This document shows positions 59,372 through 64,000 of a stretch of 64,000 nucleotides of DNA, piece after piece. This DNA comes from Couchioplanes azureus (GTDB lineage Bacteria > Actinomycetota > Actinomycetes > Mycobacteriales > Micromonosporaceae): the NCBI RefSeq assembly GCF_014648355.1, contig NZ_BMQY01000001.1, positions 620,001 to 684,000 of the forward strand, given 5' to 3'. A model generated the notes under the pieces. The model did not search any database, was not told the origin of the DNA, and saw only the letters and a program-made list of their open reading frames with translations. Every line of letters starts with the position of its first letter. Within the stretch, counting starts at the first letter, position 1. Position numbers and translations under genes: made by a program.

Positions 59372-61060
59372 TTACGTGCGGGGCGCGGTGAGCTTGATCA
59401 GCTCCCAGCCGCCCTCCGGAACGTCGTCGGCGGGGTCGGTCCGCAGGTTCATCGGGTCGGCCATGCCGAGATACAGGTCCGGACCGTCCGGGATCATGTT
59501 GCGTATCCCGTAGTTGAGGTAGTTGCCGACGCCTTGGGTGTTCACCGCCTGGGCCTTCTCCGACGTGGACGGGAAGACCCAGAGGTCACCGCCGTACACG
59601 GCGGGGTCGATCGGCGGCGGCGCCACGTCGCGGACCCGGATGCCGGGGTTCTCGCCGACGATGTGCTGGACGATGTAGCTCCAGTCCATCGTCCCTACGT
59701 AGAGCCGTTTCCCGGCGACGGTCATCCGCCAGGTGTAGTTGTTGAAGGGATTGTCGAAACCGGACTTGCCGTAGAGCGGCGTCCAGCCGGTGGGCACCGA
59801 GGTCCAGGCCCCGGTCGCCGGGTCGTACGCGGGTAGCGCCGTCGCCCCGTAGAGCAGCTCGATCTTCTGGGTCGGCAGGCCCAGATCCCTGCCGCGCCAG
59901 ATGCTGATGGCCCGCTGGGTGTTCGCCGCCTGGGCCTGCTTGGACTCGTCGGTGGTCTGCGGGTAGACCTGCTGGTGCACCTTGGTCGACTTCAGCGGCA
60001 CGTGCATCGTGCCCCAGTAGAGATAGCCGCCGTAGGAGGCGATCCCGCCCCCGCCGTAGGTCGCGGCGACCACCCGGTCGGTCTCGTACTGGCGCACATG
60101 CCAGGCCTGCCGCCACCCGGCCGCGTCCTCGGCGTTGAGCCCGGGCGCGCCGTCGGCGAGCGCGGGGCTGAGCCAGACGCCGGCCAGCTGGGCGGGCGAG
60201 GCGGGCTGGTTGGCCGGCCAGCTGGTCGCGGCGACCCGCCCGTCGTGGTACGCGAGATCGGCCGCCTGCACCGGCAGGTTCGCCACGATCTCGAAGGCGA
60301 ACGGGTCGGCCAGGCTCCCGGTCCAGCGCAGCACGCCACCGCCGGAGCCGCCGTTGGCCCCGATGCCGACGCCGAGGTACAGCTCCTTCTCGGCGACCAG
60401 GAACGTGCGGATGTTGCCGTACTGGGGAAGGTTGACCGAGCCGAGGAAGCGCCTGGTCCGGGCGTCGAACGCGAACAGGTTGAGCGAGTCGTTGAGCGCC
60501 GGGCCGCCGAGCAGGACGACACCGTCGAGGTTGCCGGCGGCGCGCAGGCCGATGGTGGTGCGCAGCCGCTCCGCGTCGCCGGTACTCTTCGCCCGGATCT
60601 CCGCGCTCTTGTTCACCTTCCGCTTCGTGTACGCGTGGTAGAGCCACACCTCCGGGGCGCGCTGGTCGCCGATCTCCACCGGCCAGTCCGGGTCGTTCGC
60701 GACGATCTGGCTCTCGCCGTACTCGCAGACGTAGTCGTCGTTGACCACCGGCTTGACGTTGTCCAGCGTGGCGCCGCCGACCAGGCAGTTGACGTTGGCG
60801 CCGGTGCCGAACCAGATGTCGGCGCCGACCCGGGTGAGGCCCCACACGTACGCCTGGCTGACCTTGGCCTGGCCCACGGCGCACGGCGGCCCCGGCGGAT
60901 AGGGGTTGCCGATGCCGTCGAAACACTCGTCGGGAGCCGCCTTCGCCAGCAGCGTGAAGGTGTAGGAGCCGTCGGCGGCGGCGACGGGGGTCGCCGGGGC
61001 GGTCAGGCCGAGGAGAACGACTGCGGCGGCGGTGCCGAGTCTGCGCAGAGAAGCTCTCAC
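59372..61060 (-). CDS. Secreted four-cysteine paralog B (unknown family)
   Basis: A 562-residue exported protein homologous to its neighbours over the full length. Signal peptide about residues 1-30 (LGTAAAVVLLGLTAPATPVA). It has the same four cysteines (DECFDG, PPCAVG, NCLVGG, VCEYGE), the same predicted blade motifs (LYLGVGIGANGGSGGGVLRW) and the ending DLYLGMADPMNLRTDP then GGWELI. GTG 61060 has GAGAGGA upstream and is only 11 bases after paralog C. No catalytic motif is recognisable. Confidence 0.87.
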   Translation of the reverse strand: MRASLRRLGTAAAVVLLGLTAPATPVAAADGSYTFTLLAKAAPDECFDGIGNPYPPGPPCAVGQAKVSQAYVWGLTRVGADIWFGTGANVNCLVGGATLDNVKPVVNDDYVCEYGESQIVANDPDWPVEIGDQRAPEVWLYHAYTKRKVNKSAEIRAKSTGDAERLRTTIGLRAAGNLDGVVLLGGPALNDSLNLFAFDARTRRFLGSVNLPQYGNIRTFLVAEKELYLGVGIGANGGSGGGVLRWTGSLADPFAFEIVANLPVQAADLAYHDGRVAATSWPANQPASPAQLAGVWLSPALADGAPGLNAEDAAGWRQAWHVRQYETDRVVAATYGGGGIASYGGYLYWGTMHVPLKSTKVHQQVYPQTTDESKQAQAANTQRAISIWRGRDLGLPTQKIELLYGATALPAYDPATGAWTSVPTGWTPLYGKSGFDNPFNNYTWRMTVAGKRLYVGTMDWSYIVQHIVGENPGIRVRDVAPPPIDPAVYGGDLWVFPSTSEKAQAVNTQGVGNYLNYGIRNMIPDGPDLYLGMADPMNLRTDPADDVPEGGWELIKLTAPRT

Positions 61061-61071
61061 GGGGGGTCCTC

Positions 61072-62691
61072 TCAGGACACGGTTCCGGTTCTGTCGAGCC
61101 GGATGAGCTCCCAGCCGCCCTCGGGGACGGAGTCGGCCGGGTCGGTACGCAGGTTCATCGGGTTGGCCATGCCGAGGTACAGGTCGTCACCGTCGGCGGC
61201 CATGGTGCGGATGCCGTAGTTGAGGGGGTTGCCGAGGCCGCTGACGTCGACCGGCTGGGCGGGCGAGTCGGCGGACGGGAAGGTCCACAGGTCGGCGCCC
61301 CAGCCGGCGGGGTCGGTCGGCGGCGCGGTGTCGGACAGCAGGTGGACCAGGTAGCTCCAGTCCATCGTGGCCACGTAGAGCCGGTCACCGGCGACCGTCA
61401 TGCGCCAGGCGTAGTTGTTGAAGGCGTTGCCGAAGCCGGACTTGCCGTACCGGGCGGTCCAGCCGGTCGGCACGGGCGTCCAGGCGCCGGCGGCCGGCTG
61501 GTACACGGGCAGCACGGACTCGCCGTAGAGCAGCTCGATCCGCTGTTCCGGGGTGCCCAGGTCACGGCCCCGCCAGATGGTCGCCGCCCGCTGGGTGTAC
61601 CGGATCTGGTTGTTCCTGGCCTCCTCGGTGGGCTGCGGGTACGCCGCCTGGTGCGCCTTGGTCGCCTTCAGCGGGACGTGCATGCTGCCCCAGTAGAGCC
61701 AGCCGTCGTACGCCGCCACCCCGCCGACGCCGTACGTGGTCGTGGTGAGCGGGTCCTTCTCGTAGGAACCGGCCTGCCACACCTGAGTCCATCCGGCGCC
61801 GTCGAGCGGCAGGGCCGGGCTGCGCCACACCCCGGCGATCTGCGCGTCGGTGGTGGGCCTGGCGGTGGACCAGGTCGTCGCGTAGAGGCGGCCGTCGGCG
61901 TACGCGAGGTCGGCCGCCTGTGCGGGCAGCGTCGCCACCCGGTCGAAGAGGAACGGGGCGACCCGGTTGCCACGCCAGCGCAGCACGGCACCGCCGAGGC
62001 CGCCGTCCGGCCCGATGCCGACGCCGAGGTAGAGGTCGCCCGCCGCGGCGAGGAACGTCCGGGCGTTGCCGTACCGGGCCAGCGTGCGCGACCCGAGGAA
62101 GCGCTTGGTCACCGCGTCGAAGGCGAAGACGTTGAGGGTGCTGGTCAGCGACGGCCCGGCGAACAGCACCACACCGCCGGCATGGCCCGCGGCCCGCATC
62201 CCGAGGGTGCTGCGCAGGCGGCGGGCGTCGGCGTCGGAGGCGGCCATGATGTCGGCGGACCGGTTCGTCAGGACGCCGGCGTCGTACAGCCAGACCTGCG
62301 GCGCCCGGAGGTCGCCCAGCGCGTCCGGCACGGTCGGGTGCTCCCGGGCGACCTGGCTCTCGGCGAACTCGCAGACGTAGTCGTCGTTGACCACGGGATT
62401 CGAGTCCGCGAGGCCGGCGCCGCTGGTCAGGCAGTGCGTGTTGGCGCCGGTGCCGAACCAGACCTGCCGGCCGACGCGGGTCATTCCCCACACGTACGAC
62501 TGGTTGACCTTGGCCTGGCCCTCGGCGCAGGGCGGCCCCGGCGGATACGGCTGTCCGATGCCGGCGAAGCACTCGTCCGGCGCGGCCTTGCCGAGCAGCC
62601 GGTGCGCGTACGTGTCGGCGGCCGCCGCAGGCGCGACAGCCGCACCCGCACCGAGCAGCAGCGCGGCGGCGAACCCGGCCAGGGCGTTCAT
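61072..62691 (-). CDS. Secreted four-cysteine paralog C (unknown family)
   Basis: A 539-residue exported protein, first of the three paralogs. Signal peptide about residues 1-25 (FAAALLLGAGAAVAPAAAA). It has four cysteines (DECFAG, PPCAEG, HCLTSG, VCEFAE) and the shared motifs WFGTGANTHCL, YGKSGFGNAFNNYAWRMTV, MDWSYLV and LYLGMANPMNLRTDP. It is more diverged from A and B than they are from each other by eye. Its ATG overlaps the stop of the 30-codon ORF as ATGA and has GGAGG six bases upstream. Confidence 0.87.
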   Translation of the reverse strand: MNALAGFAAALLLGAGAAVAPAAAADTYAHRLLGKAAPDECFAGIGQPYPPGPPCAEGQAKVNQSYVWGMTRVGRQVWFGTGANTHCLTSGAGLADSNPVVNDDYVCEFAESQVAREHPTVPDALGDLRAPQVWLYDAGVLTNRSADIMAASDADARRLRSTLGMRAAGHAGGVVLFAGPSLTSTLNVFAFDAVTKRFLGSRTLARYGNARTFLAAAGDLYLGVGIGPDGGLGGAVLRWRGNRVAPFLFDRVATLPAQAADLAYADGRLYATTWSTARPTTDAQIAGVWRSPALPLDGAGWTQVWQAGSYEKDPLTTTTYGVGGVAAYDGWLYWGSMHVPLKATKAHQAAYPQPTEEARNNQIRYTQRAATIWRGRDLGTPEQRIELLYGESVLPVYQPAAGAWTPVPTGWTARYGKSGFGNAFNNYAWRMTVAGDRLYVATMDWSYLVHLLSDTAPPTDPAGWGADLWTFPSADSPAQPVDVSGLGNPLNYGIRTMAADGDDLYLGMANPMNLRTDPADSVPEGGWELIRLDRTGTVS

Positions 62692-62780
62692 GCCGAGCCT
62701 CCAGTTGGCATGCCCTCCTGGCCCTCACCGTCACGGCCGTCGCGAAGTCCGGGAAGGAGAAGTTCGGTGCAGTCGTTCAT
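62688..62780 (-). CDS. Doubly coupled 30-residue small ORF
   Basis: ATG 62780 overlaps the sulfotransferase stop as ATGA, and its TGA overlaps the ATG of paralog C as ATGA. The peptide begins MNDCTELLLPGLRDG and ends in a Gly/Glu/Met/Pro/Thr-rich stretch, with a single Cys at position 4. Eleven of 30 codons end in A or T, less biased than neighbours, so either a real short peptide gene or a coupling spacer is possible. No ribosome site precedes it; translation would rely on re-initiation. Confidence 0.5.
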   Translation of the reverse strand: MNDCTELLLPGLRDGRDGEGQEGMPTGGSA

Positions 62781-63718
62781 GCCGGGACCGCCACGGGTTC
62801 CGGCTTGCGCACTCGGTGCGCCACCGAAGCCGCCCAGCCGCCCGGGTCGGCGAAGCCGAGGAACGTGCCCAGCGCGGTGAGCTGACCGACCGGGTCGGCG
62901 ACCAGGTCCTCGTACGCCATCGTGTGCAGGTGCGCCGGCGGGTGGTCGGCCAGCGCCTGCTCGGCCTGGCTGCTCATGAACGCGCACAGGCCGATGAACC
63001 GCTTCGGGTCCTTGCCCCGCTCCTGCAGGAACTCGGCGGTGAGCCGGTCCGGCAGGTACGCCCGTACCTCGTCCGGCACGTCGTCGCCCGGGTCGGCGGT
63101 GAGCGGGTCCACGCCGTACCGTCCGACCGCCTCGACCCGCAGCTGGACCAGCTGGAACGACGAGTGCCGGCTCATCGACCTCGCGGTGGCCGCCCAGTCC
63201 CGGGTCAGGTACACGATCCTGGCGCTGGGGAAGTTCTCCAGCAGCGAGGTGGTGACCTGGCTGCTGCCGCCGGAGCGCTCGACCCAGCGCTTCTTGCCGG
63301 TCAGCTCGGTGAGCAGGTCGAGGAACGCCTGGTGATGCGCGCCGACGCTCTGGGTGGGGAACGCTTCCACCCGCGGGGCGAGGCGGTCGAAGAGCGCGTC
63401 CGGGTCGTCGGTCAGCTTCGCCAGGGTGATGGCCAGGATGCGGGGCAGGTTCACGAGATCGTCGTTGAAGCGGCCGGAGGCCGGGTAGCGGACCTCCTTC
63501 GGCGGCACGCCGATCCGGAACAGGACCGACAGCTCCTCCTTGGGACCGCTGAGCACCCGCCAGTACTCGGGTCCCGTGATGATCTCGGTGCTCCGGTTCC
63601 ACGGCGCGACCGACATGAAGAACTCCTGGACCGAGCAGGTCTCCGGCTCCTCGACGATCAGGTCGGAGAGCAGGGTCGAACCACAGCGGCCGTTGCTGAT
63701 GATGATGGCGCGGTCCAT
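62777..63718 (-). CDS. PAPS-dependent sulfotransferase
   Basis: A 313-residue P-loop sulfotransferase. The 5'-phosphosulfate loop is SNGRCGSTLL (8-17), and the 3'-phosphate motif is ARIVYLTRDWAATARSMSRH with the Arg and Ser, near residue 165. It is cytosolic, with no signal peptide. The acceptor is unknown; family members sulfate carbohydrates, lipids or peptides. ATG 63718 follows AGGAG, which overlaps the hydrolase stop. Its own stop overlaps the small ORF. CysDN and CysQ, encoded at 46.5-49.7 kb, would help supply APS and remove PAP. Confidence 0.87.
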   Translation of the reverse strand: MDRAIIISNGRCGSTLLSDLIVEEPETCSVQEFFMSVAPWNRSTEIITGPEYWRVLSGPKEELSVLFRIGVPPKEVRYPASGRFNDDLVNLPRILAITLAKLTDDPDALFDRLAPRVEAFPTQSVGAHHQAFLDLLTELTGKKRWVERSGGSSQVTTSLLENFPSARIVYLTRDWAATARSMSRHSSFQLVQLRVEAVGRYGVDPLTADPGDDVPDEVRAYLPDRLTAEFLQERGKDPKRFIGLCAFMSSQAEQALADHPPAHLHTMAYEDLVADPVGQLTALGTFLGFADPGGWAASVAHRVRKPEPVAVPA

Positions 63719-63726
63719 GGGATCTC

Positions 63727-64000
63727 CTAATGCACGCAGGTGGCGAGCCAGGGCAGCACCTCGGCGCGGACCTGGTCGGGTGCCTTGATGAGCAGGGTGT
63801 GCTTCTGGCCGGCGACGACCACATGCTTCGACTGCGGCACCAGGCGCTCGGTCTCCGCGGCGAGCTCCTTGACCGCAGAGTCGCCGCCGTACAGGCACAG
63901 GACCGGGCAGGTGATCGCCTCGAACGCGGCCGGATCGGGCAGGATGCTGGCGGGCAGTTCCGCGCCGATGTCCGTGTCGGCGAGCAGGGCGGAGGCGTCC
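63727..64000 (-). CDS. Alpha/beta hydrolase, C-terminal part (gene runs off the window)
   Basis: The last 91 codons of an alpha/beta hydrolase. They include ITCPVLCLYGGDSAVKELA with the acid residue and VVVAGQKHTLLIKAPDQV with the catalytic His, ending WLATCVH. The N-terminus with the nucleophile lies beyond the window edge. The stop TAG overlaps the sulfotransferase ribosome site (TAGGAG), so both belong to one operon. Confidence 0.8.
   Translation of the reverse strand, partial: DASALLADTDIGAELPASILPDPAAFEAITCPVLCLYGGDSAVKELAAETERLVPQSKHVVVAGQKHTLLIKAPDQVRAEVLPWLATCVH

Noticed and set aside
62688..63824. A 378-codon frame antisense-offset to the sulfotransferase that ends in the small ORF
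   Set aside because: Upstream part is an Arg/Pro-rich shadow of the sulfotransferase; only the coupled last 30 codons deserve attention.

Overview
The window is very GC-rich DNA in which almost every codon ends in G or C, with frequent GTG/TTG starts, several probable leaderless genes and one complete cvnABCD conservon. Together with a deoC-ALDH-ALDH block, a deoA-cdd-nucleoside ABC transporter operon, a GT2-TagF fusion and an SCO4848-type membrane protein, this points to a filamentous actinomycete chromosome. The gene content looks most like Micromonosporaceae (Actinoplanes or relatives); the family-level placement is inference. I see no phage, plasmid, intact IS or CRISPR.

Layout. 1-5.7 kb: tandem-GNAT acetyltransferase, SCO6745-like protein, coiled-coil protein, metallo-hydrolase, DUF4349 lipoprotein, M20 amidohydrolase. 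5.9-12.2 kb: a methylmalonyl-CoA mutase catalytic subunit without a B12 domain, a transmembrane Ser/Thr kinase, a phosphohexomutase and a GPP34 protein. 12.5-16.6 kb: two cell-surface glycosyltransferases (GT2-TagF fusion and GT4). 16.7-20.8 kb: upp divergent from deoC, then an active aldehyde dehydrogenase and a truncated one without catalytic Cys. 20.9-30.1 kb: an acidic protein of unknown function, a protein with an IS110-like N-terminal fold, a 17-18 bp repeat array, then conservon cvnA-cvnB-cvnC-cvnD. 30.5-40.5 kb: nucleoside salvage and uptake (add, deoA, cdd, two permeases, ATPase, BMP-type lipoprotein). 40.7-44 kb: trpS operon. 44.1-46.5 kb: galE-galK. 46.5-51.6 kb: a polyprenyl sugar-phosphate transferase with cysQ-cysD-cysN. 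51.7-56.2 kb: pth, rplY, prs, glmU and tRNA-Gln. 56.4-64 kb: an unfamiliar minus-strand cluster of alpha/beta hydrolase, sulfotransferase, a 30-codon ORF coupled on both sides, three tandem secreted paralogs with four conserved cysteines each, and a PHB-depolymerase-like lipoprotein.

The functional themes are nucleoside scavenging (uptake operon plus add, upp, deoC and prs), cell-envelope glycan synthesis (TagF fusion, GT4, glmU, galE/galK, polyprenyl transferase) and sulfur activation (cysDN, cysQ, sulfotransferase). The two regions I consider most likely to hold something undescribed are the sulfotransferase/small-ORF/triple-paralog cluster (57.5-64 kb) and the conservon neighbour at 21.9-24.1 kb. 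That neighbour carries a degenerate IS110-type domain and ends in the same C-terminal motif series as the adjacent conservon kinase CvnA.
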